Counted from the stretch's first letter, positions 44,461-53,109 are shown. The stretch is DNA of 64,000 nucleotides from Sphingosinicella ginsenosidimutans (GCF_007995055.1 NZ_VOQQ01000001.1:434001-498000); one strand, 5' to 3'. Notes: generated by a model from the letters alone, not told the origin. Numbers and translations: made by a program.

Positions 44461-45132
44461 ATGACCACAAAGACGAGCCTCACCCATGCAGAACTGAAAA
44501 CCAAGCAGCGCGCGATTCGTGAGGACTTTCCGGAGACGATGGGCCTGCGTGTCCATCGCGCCATCAGCTGGATCGGCCGCGCCGAGGCCTGCGGGACCGA
44601 CGACGACGCCAAATTCATCTTCCTATGGATCGCGTTCAACGCCGCTTATGCCGATGAGGGCGAATTCCAGACCATCCAGCCGGGCGAGCGCGCCGCCTTT
44701 GCCGACTTCTTTGGAAAGTTGATCACGCTCGACGAGCAGCGCCGCATCTATGGGGCGATCTGGCAGCGCTTTTCGGGGCCGGTGCGGCTCCTGATGGAGA
44801 ACCGCTACGTCTTCAATCCGTTTTGGCAGCACCATAACGGGATTGTCGGCTTCGAGGATTGGGAAGATCGTTTCAGGGCCTCCACGCGTGCCTTCGCGCA
44901 GGCCATCCAGAGCGGCGACACCAAGCGCGTGCTCAGCTTCGTCTTCGACCGGCTATATGTACTGCGCAACCAGCTCGTCCATGGCGGCTCGACCTGGAAC
45001 AGCGGTATCAACCGCACCCAGGTCCGCGATGGTGCGGCGATCCTCGGCTTCCTGATGCCCGTCTTCACCGATCTGATGATGGACAATCCAGACAAGGACT
45101 GGGGCAAGCCCTTCTATCCAGTCGTTCCTTGA
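44461..45132 (+). CDS. HEPN-like protein in WYL operon
   Basis: A 223-residue, mostly helical protein. Near the C-terminal third it has VLRNQLVHGGSTWNSGINRT; the R-N-Q-L-V-H matches the R-x4-6-H motif of HEPN ribonucleases, and the preceding helix (RVLSFVFDRLYVLRNQ) fits the fold. The start ATG at 44461 follows the WYL stop by 20 bp, so both are one transcript. HEPN proteins in defence islands often cut RNA on infection; whether this one does, or only binds, cannot be told from sequence. It converges on the helicase gene ending at 45172. Confidence 0.7.
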   Translation: MTTKTSLTHAELKTKQRAIREDFPETMGLRVHRAISWIGRAEACGTDDDAKFIFLWIAFNAAYADEGEFQTIQPGERAAFADFFGKLITLDEQRRIYGAIWQRFSGPVRLLMENRYVFNPFWQHHNGIVGFEDWEDRFRASTRAFAQAIQSGDTKRVLSFVFDRLYVLRNQLVHGGSTWNSGINRTQVRDGAAILGFLMPVFTDLMMDNPDKDWGKPFYPVVP

Positions 45133-45171
45133 TAGCCAGCAAGGCATCGGTGGGGCAGATCGTTCGCAGCC

Positions 45172-46965
45172 TTATCCAGCCGTCGCAAAGGAAAACGGCC
45201 GCATATATCGGTCACTGGTCTGGAAGATGCCTGAGGAAATATGCTGGAGGCGAGAGATCGTCGGATTGGTAAGTTCGGACGCATGATAGGGGATGATCAC
45301 GTGGGCTTGGGCGCGTGAGATCGCCACATTGATCAGCCGATCACCTTCCTTCCCACGGAGAAAACTGGACGTTGCGTCGACCGGATCAAAGATGATCACC
45401 TTGCGCTCACTACCCTGCGCGCGATGGACTGTACTGACGGAGATCGTCGGGTGCCGGCGTTTCAGGAAACTCCTGATCAGGGTCCGTTGCGCACGGAAAG
45501 GCGTAAGGATCAGAACGTCATCCGCATCGATGTAAGAGCCAGCGAGATGATCAATAATCGCCTCAACCATTTTGGCCGACTGAAAACGGATGAAGCCACC
45601 GTAATTATGCGAGTACTGGTAGGGCTCCGACACTTGCTCGAAACACACGCGCGGAACTTCACGCCCGTTCACGTAATACGGACTGCGATACACCTTCCAG
45701 GCCTTGTCCCGTTGGGCTTTGCGGCAAACCGTCAGCTCGCCATTGTAGAAGGTTCTGCTCACTGCATGGCAAATCCCCATGGCCATACGGGACTGTTCGT
45801 TCAGAAATGTAGTCGGCGCGTGGGCAAATAGATCAAAGGCAGTCTTTGCGAGCAGATTCCGATGGACCTGACCGTCAGACTGGACGATCGGCGAAAGCTG
45901 CTTGGGATCACCGGCAAAAATCGTTTGCTGCCCAAGTGCCGGAACCATGAGGGCCGCCGGCCCGATTATCTGACTGGCTTCGTCGCAGATGACGAACGGC
46001 CATGGCCCTGCGGCCTTCAAGACATGATGCCACTTGACCGCCGTGGCGACAGTGACCCCTACAACACGGGCGCTATGGGCGACGCTTTCAATATCCGCGC
46101 CAAGCTCCTTGCGTGCAGCCGCGAGGCGATCCTTCCATCTGACATATTCGGCAATCTTGCTTTTTGATGGTTCGGATGCCTCCAAAAGCAGAAATTCCGT
46201 AACTTTCTGGTCCAATCCGGCGACCAGAAGATGGGGACGGTCAACATACTTGCGCGGATCGAAATGCGCGCCGACTCGCTTCATCTGCTCGGCGATGTCG
46301 GGGCGCCCGGTTTTGGTCAACCAGTCATCGATAGACAAAAGAGCCGTGTCCACCGCCACGTTGGTCGGGCCGATGACCAATATGCGCGCTTTACTGAACC
46401 GCCGCAGAAGATAGGTGCCCAGCGCGCCAACCGTAAACGTCTTGCCCGTTCCGGGCGGACCAATCACCACCGAGCACCGGTATGCGGCATTTTGAACTGC
46501 AGTTTTCTGGCGCTCGCGCAGCTCGTCGAATTCAGGACCAAGCGGACGTATTTGCTGTAGCGGTTCGGTTTCTTCTTTGGACTGGCGCAATCGCTTCGCC
46601 GCCAGCTTGCCCATTTCCCCGCCCCACATATCGATAAGCGGGCCAAGAAAATCTCCGGGGAACAACCAAAGTGTGTCGCCAATGTTGGGCTGCCCGCCGG
46701 TCGCAGGCAACACAATGATGCGCTCGAGGTCCGCATCGACGACCTTGATCAAGCCCGCATATTCAAGTTCCGCACCCCATTTGACACGAACGCCTTCCAA
46801 GGCCTCGTCAATGGCGACACGGTTACGGCCTTTGAGCGGCTTAACGCTCAAGATCAGATAGTGCTCCTCCCAGAACACCGAGGCGACCTCTAAGCCGCCG
46901 CCCTTCTGAGTGATACGGCGTTCTGCTTCCAAAGCAGTTTGTATGGACTGTCGGGTAATCGCCAT
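45172..46965 (-). CDS. UPF1/SMUBP2-like SF1 helicase
   Basis: A 597-residue superfamily 1 helicase. Walker A is VVIGPPGTGKTFTVGALG, motif II is VICDEASQIIGPAALMVPAL, motif III GDPKQLSPIV, then NEQSRMAMGICHAVSR and motif VI DRLINVAISRAQAHVIIPYH. An N-terminal OB/1B-like portion precedes the motor. No nuclease domain is seen. It stands alone between convergent and divergent neighbours, and its sequence is visibly less GC-rich than the flanking genes, which suggests separate acquisition. A defence role is inferred from location only. Confidence 0.9.
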   Translation of the reverse strand: MAITRQSIQTALEAERRITQKGGGLEVASVFWEEHYLILSVKPLKGRNRVAIDEALEGVRVKWGAELEYAGLIKVVDADLERIIVLPATGGQPNIGDTLWLFPGDFLGPLIDMWGGEMGKLAAKRLRQSKEETEPLQQIRPLGPEFDELRERQKTAVQNAAYRCSVVIGPPGTGKTFTVGALGTYLLRRFSKARILVIGPTNVAVDTALLSIDDWLTKTGRPDIAEQMKRVGAHFDPRKYVDRPHLLVAGLDQKVTEFLLLEASEPSKSKIAEYVRWKDRLAAARKELGADIESVAHSARVVGVTVATAVKWHHVLKAAGPWPFVICDEASQIIGPAALMVPALGQQTIFAGDPKQLSPIVQSDGQVHRNLLAKTAFDLFAHAPTTFLNEQSRMAMGICHAVSRTFYNGELTVCRKAQRDKAWKVYRSPYYVNGREVPRVCFEQVSEPYQYSHNYGGFIRFQSAKMVEAIIDHLAGSYIDADDVLILTPFRAQRTLIRSFLKRRHPTISVSTVHRAQGSERKVIIFDPVDATSSFLRGKEGDRLINVAISRAQAHVIIPYHASELTNPTISRLQHISSGIFQTSDRYMRPFSFATAG

Positions 46966-47474
46966 AAAGTAGGTCAGGCTGCCAACTTCAAAGCTCGAGA
47001 ACCTACCTCACCCAAAAATATCATATAGTAACGCTTACGTCCCATTCGCCCCCTCTTGCCCTGCATCATTCAGACCCTAAGCAGTCAGCACCGACAACCA
47101 GACTAAGGTATCAGCAATACCTGTTAATAATTTTCCATTGCCACGAGACAGATGTGGCATTGTCAATGGGAACGGTGCAACTGGGCCAGTTCGTTCCCAA
47201 CGCAAAACAGCCATCAACGTTTATACTAAGACTTGGGCAAGCCCTTTCAGCCTAGCGTGCTTTGACCCGCCCATTTCGTGCTCTGCATTCTTATGGCGCA
47301 TGACATGCGCTATTCACGCACGGCAAAGCGTAAATCGGACCGGGATTGCAATGGGGGCACCAGAAAGCATATAAGGCTCTCGTGCTTGGAGACAGGCACA
47401 CGACTCATCCATGGAGGGAACGGTCGGCTTGGATTGCGCTTTGGCGTGGTCGAGCTTTCGTTCCTTCAAGCGAA
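46966..47474. other. AT-richer intergenic region with several stem-loops
   Basis: About 510 bp without a recognisable gene. It carries AGGTAT-N5-ATACCT (47106-47122), CCATTG and CAATGG arms (47135-47140 and 47164-47169) enclosing TGCCAC-N9-GTGGCA (47139-47159), and GGGAACG with CGTTCCC (47168-47174 and 47192-47198). A TATACT at 47222-47227 could be a -10 box. The block may be a long structured leader of the methyltransferase gene or a binding region; nothing decides between these. Confidence 0.5.
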
Positions 47475-47504
47475 GCCGCCTCGCGAAAGCGTTGGCGGTT
47501 TTTT
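47475..47504 (+). terminator. Intrinsic terminator just before a start codon
   Basis: CCGCC (47476-47480) pairs with GGCGG (47494-47498), with an inner CGC/GCG pair closing a GAAA loop, followed by six T residues (47499-47504). It ends 16 bp before the ATG of the ParB-methyltransferase gene at 47521. A terminator in that place usually works as an attenuator or insulates the gene from upstream transcription. Confidence 0.75.
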
Positions 47505-47520
47505 GTTTGGATGGGTCGAT

Positions 47521-48984
47521 ATGGGAACGAAGAGACGACTGGAACGAGATCAGGCTTTCAAAAGTCAAAAGCTTGCGAAGACGGCGCAGCGGCGGCACAA
47601 GCTCGAGGCCGAGCGCGAGATTTCGGAACGGGTTGGCAGCAATCGCCGGAATGACCTCCTGCCAGAATTGCGATTGCAGTACATTGCCCTCGCGGAGCTG
47701 CGCCCCTCTCCGCATCGTTCGCGGCGATCGACGGTGGAGCACGTCGGACGGCTGACGGCGTCCATCTCCGATCTCGGATTCACGGTACCGATCCTCGTTC
47801 GCGAAACCGAGATTGTCGATGGTCGCATCCGGGTCGAGGCGGCCACGCGCTTAGGCCTGGACCGCGTCCCCGCCATCGAAGTCAGCCATCTTTCGTCCGC
47901 GGAAATCCGTCAGCTGAGGCTCACCCTCAATCGTACGGCGGAAATGGGCGAATGGGATCTGGACCAGTTGCGCATCGAGATCGCGGATCTGATCGACCTC
48001 GATGTAGACCTGTCCTCGACCGGTTTCAGTATCCAGGAGCTGGATATCATCCTGCTCGACGAGAACGATGAGCACAGCGAAGCCGACGATCAGCTTCCTG
48101 ATGCCGCCGGGCCGCCAGTGACACGGACGGGTGATCTGTGGCTGCTGGGCGATCATCGAATCATCTGCGGCAACGCGCTGGATTCCGATGTTCACGCCAC
48201 GTTACTTGATGGACGAACCGTCCACCTGGTGCTCACCGATCCGCCTTATAACGTCTCGATCCCCGGCAATGTCAGTGGCCTGGGTAAGCAGAAGCATGCC
48301 GATTTCGCCATGGCTTCGGGCGAGATGAACGATGCGGAATGGCAGGCCTTCCTTGACAGGGTCCTGATGCTGCTTGCGGCACCGCTCATCGAGGGCGGCA
48401 TTATTTTCGCTTTCATGGATTGGCGATCGATCCACCGCCTCTACACGGCTGGTTTCGCGGCCGGGCTCAACCTCGTCAATCTGGTCGTCTGGTACAAGGA
48501 AGCCGGCGCCATGGGCGGCCTCTATCGTTCGGCGCACGAACTGATTGCGCTCTTCTGCAAGGGCAAGATCCCCCGGACCAACAATGTCGAACTCGGCCGG
48601 CATGGACGCAACCGCAACAATGTGTGGATTGCGCCAGGCGCCAACAGGCGTGGTTCCTCCGCCAACCAGATGCTGGAGTTCCATGCCACGCCCAAACCCG
48701 TGGAATTGTGCGTCGATGCCATTCTCGACGTCAGCCAGCGCGGGGACACTGTCCTTGATATCTTCCTCGGCAGCGGCACGACCCTGATCGCAGCGGAAAA
48801 GACAGGCCGTGCCTGCCGCGGCATAGAGATCGAGCCGCGCTTCGTGGACGTCGCTATCCGCCGCTGGGAGCGGCTGACCGGCCAGGAGGCCGTTCTCGCC
48901 GAGACCGGTGAGACATTCGCGCAGATGAACGAAATCCGGGAACAGGAAGCCGCCGATCAGCAGTCGGAGGCGGGCCATGACTGA
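47521..48984 (+). CDS. ParB-domain DNA methyltransferase
   Basis: A 487-residue fusion. Residues 1-60 are basic; 60-170 are a ParB/sulfiredoxin-like domain (LRPSPHRSRRSTVEHVGRLT, IVDGRIRVEAATRLGLDRVP). The C-terminal 280 residues are an N6-adenine or N4-cytosine methyltransferase with VLTDPPYNVSIPGNVSG (DPPY) before VLDIFLGSGTTLIAAEKTG (FxGxG-like), the beta-class order. The ATG at 47521 is chosen over in-frame upstream codons that cross the terminator. It starts a rightward set with the DUF5681 and terminase genes, overlapping the next gene by 8 bp. The target sequence is unknown. Confidence 0.9.
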   Translation: MGTKRRLERDQAFKSQKLAKTAQRRHKLEAEREISERVGSNRRNDLLPELRLQYIALAELRPSPHRSRRSTVEHVGRLTASISDLGFTVPILVRETEIVDGRIRVEAATRLGLDRVPAIEVSHLSSAEIRQLRLTLNRTAEMGEWDLDQLRIEIADLIDLDVDLSSTGFSIQELDIILLDENDEHSEADDQLPDAAGPPVTRTGDLWLLGDHRIICGNALDSDVHATLLDGRTVHLVLTDPPYNVSIPGNVSGLGKQKHADFAMASGEMNDAEWQAFLDRVLMLLAAPLIEGGIIFAFMDWRSIHRLYTAGFAAGLNLVNLVVWYKEAGAMGGLYRSAHELIALFCKGKIPRTNNVELGRHGRNRNNVWIAPGANRRGSSANQMLEFHATPKPVELCVDAILDVSQRGDTVLDIFLGSGTTLIAAEKTGRACRGIEIEPRFVDVAIRRWERLTGQEAVLAETGETFAQMNEIREQEAADQQSEAGHD

Positions 48985-49387
48985 CGACGAATTTCCGTCT
49001 GACGCCGAAGACCAGGAGGTATCCTACGACGTCGGTTATAAAAGACCCCCCAAACACAGCCGATTCAAGAAGGGCAACAAACAGGGGAAAGGACGGCCGC
49101 GCGGATCCCGGAACATGAAGTCCATCGTGCGCGATGTGCTCGAAGACAAGATTCCGGTGAAAATCAACGGTAAAACCCGCAAGGTCTCACCCGTCGAGCT
49201 CGGCCTGCGGCAATTGGTCAGGAAGGCCAATGCGGGTGACCTTAAGGCCATCTCTCAGGTCCTGACGCTCGGTGAACGCTACAGTCCACCTGATGATGAC
49301 GCCCCCATCCCTGAGGAGGAGGCCGCCTACGCTCTTGAAACGATAAAACACTATTTGTTGATGCAGGGGGATTTTGGCGATGAATGA
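48977..49387 (+). CDS. DUF5681 protein, putative small terminase-like subunit
   Basis: A 136-residue protein with the DUF5681 hallmark YKRPPKHSRFKKGNKQGKGR followed by PRGSRNMKSIVRD. The rest is charged and helical. Proteins of this kind regularly precede terminase large-subunit genes in alphaproteobacterial islands, which suggests a DNA-recognition role like a small terminase, not a demonstrated function. It overlaps the methyltransferase gene by 8 bp upstream and the terminase gene by 8 bp downstream. Confidence 0.85.
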   Translation: MTDDEFPSDAEDQEVSYDVGYKRPPKHSRFKKGNKQGKGRPRGSRNMKSIVRDVLEDKIPVKINGKTRKVSPVELGLRQLVRKANAGDLKAISQVLTLGERYSPPDDDAPIPEEEAAYALETIKHYLLMQGDFGDE

Positions 49388-50818
49388 TCAGACGCTCGTG
49401 GCACTCGATCCCCGCCGGATCGCGGCCACTGTTCGTGCGCTGGCCCGCGAAGATTTGAGCGTGTTCGTGCAGGAAGCGTTCCCTATCCTGCACAACGAAG
49501 AACTTCTTCGCAACTGGCACATCGACGCCATATGCCATGAACTGATGCGGCTGGCTGAAGGCGACAACCGGCGCCTCCTCATTACGATGCCCCCACGGAC
49601 AATGAAGAGCTTCATTAGCAGTGTGTGCTTTCCCGCGTGGCTTCTGGGCCGCAATCCCGGCGAAAAGATCATCTGCGTGTCCTATGCGCATGATCTGTCC
49701 AAAGAATTTGGGGGCCAGACCCGCAAGTTGATGGAATCCGATTGGTATCGGCGTATCTTTCGAGATACCCATATCGATCGCAAACGGGCCAGCGTGGATA
49801 AACTGACCACGACACGGGGGGCTACCGTTATGCCACCTCCACCGGCGGAACGCTGACAGGGCGAGGCGGTGCATTCATCATTATCGACGATCCCATAAAG
49901 GCCGCCGATGCCCACTCTGAAACCATGCGTGAAAACGCCGTCAGGTGGTTCAAGAGCACGGTCCTGAGCCGCCTCAACAACCCGAAGAAGGGCAAGATCG
50001 CGGTCATAGCTCAACGTCTCCACATGGAAGACTTACCCGGCCAGCTGATTGCTCACGGTGGCTGGCATGAACTCCGCTTACCGCTCATCGCCGACAGGGA
50101 TCTCGAAATCCCGGTGTCGAAGAGCGCCTACATCGATTTCTACGCCGGGCAGATCCTCCATGAATCACGGTTTGACGAGGAAGAAATCGTCCAGCTTCGG
50201 GCGCTCATGGGTGAGCGGGATTTTGAGGCTCAGTATAATCAGCGCCCGATGCCACCGGGCGGCGCCCTGTTCAAACTGCAGTGGCTCTCACGTTATGATG
50301 AGCGGCCACCGGCGCGCAAAGTTCAGGGCATATTCCAATCCTGGGATACCGCCTATGATATTCAGGACGGCAATGATTACAGCGTATGCACGACATGGGC
50401 GCTGTCCGGGAAGGACTGCTATCTGCTGGACGTCTATCGGAAACGCTTGGAATTCTACGCTCTCGAGCAGGCTGTCCTTACCCAGCGGAAGAAATGGAAA
50501 GCTGACCTCGTGATCGTTGAAAAAGCGGGATCGGGTATCAGCCTTTATCAGAACATCCGTCGGGCGGGGCATCAATGGATCGATGCGAAGAAGCCGGAAG
50601 GATCCAAGGAAGACAGGGCATCCCAGCAATCGCCCAAGTTCGAACGCGGGGAGATCTGGGTTCCCCGCGAAGCTCCCTGGCTCCAGACCTTCGAGGACGA
50701 ATTGGCCAGCTTCCCGCACGGCAAACACGACGATCAGGTCGATAGTGTAGTCCAGTTCCTGGCTGCTCTCGATACGGGCCAATTGCTCCGGCTGGCCAAT
50801 CACGCCCGGCGGCGCTGA
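49380..50818 (+). pseudogene. Phage terminase large subunit, interrupted by a frameshift
   Basis: The first part runs from the ATG at 49380 to a stop at 49856. It has the ATPase Walker A-like LLITMPPRTMKSFISSV and IICVSYAHDLSKEFGGQTRK. The second part continues in the -1 frame: immediately after the break the other frame reads GYRYATSTGGTLTGRGGAFI then IIDDP (Walker B), and runs to 50818 with the nuclease motifs IFQSWDTAYDIQDGNDYSV, LVIVEKAGSGISLYQN and GKHDDQVDSVVQFL. The shift falls in the G6 run at 49816-49821. One missing G, a sequencing error, or -1 slippage at that run would each explain it. All terminase motifs survive otherwise. No portal or capsid genes are nearby. Confidence 0.85.
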
Positions 50819-50833
50819 CACATGGACGGATCA

Positions 50834-51934
50834 TTATCGGATATGATCCAGCACCCTCGCCATCCATTGCTCCACCGCTGCGGCAATGGATGGCTGGGCC
50901 AAAAGGGCGACGGGAAATGCCGGATAGCCTTTCGTGTTCATCGTCTTCAGGGGACCGACGATTTCGACGAGTTCGTCCAGCAGGCCTATGCGGACATTCT
51001 CGTCCTGCAGCCCTTCACGCGCGTGGATGAAGCGCAGGGTGAATGACAAGTGGGCGTCTTTCCAGAGGTGGAACGGATAGAGAAGCTTGCCGTCATCACC
51101 CACGAAGCTTGCATAAATCGAGCCCTGCGAGGAGTGGGTGCCCACTGCACCTCCAAGGCGCTCGATCATGGACATGTAGACGTGCGCGCCCGGGATCACG
51201 TCGGCGCCCATCGCTGCCAGATTCCTCTCCAGCCATTCCGGCGGCGAAACCAGTTCCAATGTCGCCGAAGGGCGTTTGGCGGCGGCCGCGCGTTCCGTTT
51301 CGCCAATCACCCTCGGGCTGAGTGTGATGGCGCCGTTGCCTCCCGCGAACCATCGCAGCTCCACAGCCCGGACATCGGCGCGCATCTGATCATTCATGAA
51401 CTCGACGATCCGGGCAAGCTCGCGAGGTATCTGATCGGCGACGAACACAAGCTTGATGCGTCCCGCCTTGAAATTGGCATCGACCTGCTGCCAGAACCGA
51501 TCGGGATCCTCGTCACCCAGAAAGGCCCTCAACAGTTCCTCCGGCTCCTGCTCCGCCTGCAGGGCGGTTTGCGCAAAGCTGTCGGCGATCCTGCCGGTTT
51601 GCCAGTAAGCTGTGGCGTTGGCGGCGTAGTCCAGCATCTGGCCTATGACCTCGCGCCGCAGCCGCGTGTCGACCGCGCGCTTGAGCTCAACCAGAACCGG
51701 CACCGCATCACGGGTGACGAAGAGGTGGTCCAGCGACCATCGGCCAGATCCCGTATCACTGTCCGTGATAGCCTGTTCGCGGCGGATCAGCAGCAGCTCC
51801 CCATCGCCATCGCTGATCAGCTCAGGATATCGCGCGACCAGCATCTGCATATGATCTTCGTTATCCGGCGCGGAGGGCCGCATGCGCTGGAGCTCGCCAT
51901 CGGCACCGACCATATAGAGCGACCCGGGCATCAT
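50834..51934 (-). CDS. PD-(D/E)xK nuclease-like protein (NucS/RecB-like)
   Basis: A 366-residue protein. The N-terminal third has a PD-(D/E)xK core: RWSLDHLFVTRDAVPVLVEL followed by KRAVDTRLRREVIGQMLDYA, with Asp, then E-x-K, then a Gln/Tyr helix. The C-terminal part (THSSQGSIYASFVGDD, DAHLSFTLRFIHAREGLQDE) is not recognised. The ATG at 51934 has GGAGG at 8 nt and overlaps the upstream stop by 4 bp (ATGA). It forms an operon with the McrB-N-like gene at 51931-52785. It faces the terminase gene tail-to-tail with a 15-bp gap. Confidence 0.75.
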   Translation of the reverse strand: MMPGSLYMVGADGELQRMRPSAPDNEDHMQMLVARYPELISDGDGELLLIRREQAITDSDTGSGRWSLDHLFVTRDAVPVLVELKRAVDTRLRREVIGQMLDYAANATAYWQTGRIADSFAQTALQAEQEPEELLRAFLGDEDPDRFWQQVDANFKAGRIKLVFVADQIPRELARIVEFMNDQMRADVRAVELRWFAGGNGAITLSPRVIGETERAAAAKRPSATLELVSPPEWLERNLAAMGADVIPGAHVYMSMIERLGGAVGTHSSQGSIYASFVGDDGKLLYPFHLWKDAHLSFTLRFIHAREGLQDENVRIGLLDELVEIVGPLKTMNTKGYPAFPVALLAQPSIAAAVEQWMARVLDHIR

Positions 51935-52785
51935 TCGGCATGCCTCCATTCCTCGCGATATTCGCCGACAACCCAGACGAAGCTCTGCAGATCGATATTG
52001 TCCCGGGGATTCAGCGCCCGAGTGCTCTTGCGTGTTGTCTCCGTGAGATCGAGCAGGCTCGAATAAACATCGGGATCGAGCGCCGGCTGATAATCATGGG
52101 CGAACGGATGCCCGACGCGCTCCGCGAAATCACCGGTGACAACCGGCTTCAGAAACATATGATTTTCCGGGCGCCAAAGGAACGGTAGATAGGTCACCAC
52201 CGTCCATTTGGCGCAATTATACCGTGCCAAAACAGCGCTCATCATTGCCAGCGCCTGCGCGATGTCATCTGTCGCGAACCGTGCCGCGGCCTGCACGAAC
52301 GTATCAGCGTCGGGCCCACGCAACAGTGCTTGCAGCCTGGTCTTCTCATAGGGAGACAGGAGGTTTGTTGCTCGGAAGGCGGCCAGCGCCGCCTCACCAT
52401 AGCCGGTTCCGGTCAACGCCTCGTCCAGCGGCGCCTGCTCGTCGAGCCTGCGCTTCGCCTCGAGCTTGTAATCGCGTTCGCTGTTTTCGAAATGCGCGGA
52501 CTGGAAACCATCCGGGAAGAAGCTCCGGAAACGGGTCAGCGCCCCCTCAAACCCGAAATAGGCGTCACTGCTCTTGCCGACGAGTACTTTCAGCTCTCGC
52601 CATACCGCCTCGGGATCCTCGCCATCGATACGCGCCTTCTGCTTGCTCGCCGTTATCAGCAGGCCAGCGAACGTCTTGCCGATGGTGACCAGTCGGAGGG
52701 TGTGCTTACCGATTGTGTCAGTGCGAATGGTCCGGGGAACTCCGACCGGGGATGCGACGGTCGCGCTATCATCATGTGCTGCCAT
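51931..52785 (-). CDS. Stand-alone McrB N-terminal-like domain protein
   Basis: A 284-residue protein without a motor or nuclease motif. Three blocks line up in order with residues 145-350 of the McrB protein encoded at 36823: RFRSFFPDGFQSAHFENSERD versus RLRHFFPAFDRF...HFDEAER; LPFLWRPENHMFLKPVVTGDF versus FLFLHLAPHEGIYIRHSVRQD; and PRDNIDLQSFVWVVGEYREE versus PRDMIDVQSALWIVHNYKEE. It is therefore probably a specificity or sensing module acting with the nuclease encoded next to it. The ATG at 52785 follows GAGG. It is divergent from the XRE gene across a region of inverted repeats. Confidence 0.75.
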   Translation of the reverse strand: MAAHDDSATVASPVGVPRTIRTDTIGKHTLRLVTIGKTFAGLLITASKQKARIDGEDPEAVWRELKVLVGKSSDAYFGFEGALTRFRSFFPDGFQSAHFENSERDYKLEAKRRLDEQAPLDEALTGTGYGEAALAAFRATNLLSPYEKTRLQALLRGPDADTFVQAAARFATDDIAQALAMMSAVLARYNCAKWTVVTYLPFLWRPENHMFLKPVVTGDFAERVGHPFAHDYQPALDPDVYSSLLDLTETTRKSTRALNPRDNIDLQSFVWVVGEYREEWRHAE

Positions 52786-52795
52786 ATTTACCTCG

Positions 52796-52886
52796 TGTCG
52801 ACGAACAGTGACAGCGACTGACGCTTGTTCACCCTGGCGAAGTCAAGCACGAATGTCACTGATCGTCTGTAGATTGATCGTCGACA
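52796..52886. promoter_or_regulatory. Paired inverted half-sites between nuclease operon and XRE gene
   Basis: The left block TGTCGACGAACAGTGACA (52796-52813) read on the other strand is TGTCACTG-TT-CGTCGACA. The right block has the same two half-sites, TGTCACTG at 52854-52861 and CGTCGACA at 52879-52886, separated by 17 bp. The pair brackets the 120-bp divergent promoter region, which fits binding by the XRE regulator, or a looped complex. Confidence 0.55.
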
Positions 52887-52905
52887 TGAACGGCACCGTT
52901 TCGCT

Positions 52906-53109
52906 GTGGATGTCACGCAGCGCCTTGCCCATAATCTTCGTCGCTTGCGCCAGCGGAAAGGCTGGTCGCAGGAAGAGTTTGCGTTCCGCGCGGATATTCA
53001 CCGCACCTATGTCAGCGACCTGGAACGTGGCGCGCGCAATCCCACCATCACCGTCGTGGACAGGCTAGCGATGGCACTGGACGTAAAGCTGGGTGAATTG
53101 CTGGATTGA
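52906..53109 (+). CDS. XRE-family HTH regulator
   Basis: A 67-residue single-domain Cro/CI-type regulator: LAHNLRRLRQRKGWSQEEFA, then HRTYVSDLERGARNPTITVV, ending in a short helix LDVKLGELLD. It starts with GTG at 52906; no in-frame ATG precedes it. The size and sequence type match controller proteins of restriction-modification systems as well as toxin-antitoxin repressors. It is divergent from the nuclease/McrB-N-like pair and is the probable controller of that pair. Confidence 0.9.
   Translation: MDVTQRLAHNLRRLRQRKGWSQEEFAFRADIHRTYVSDLERGARNPTITVVDRLAMALDVKLGELLD

Noticed and set aside
31343..50818. Complete prophage
   Set aside because: A terminase and recombinase are present, but no portal, capsid, tail or lysis genes; a genomic island fits better.
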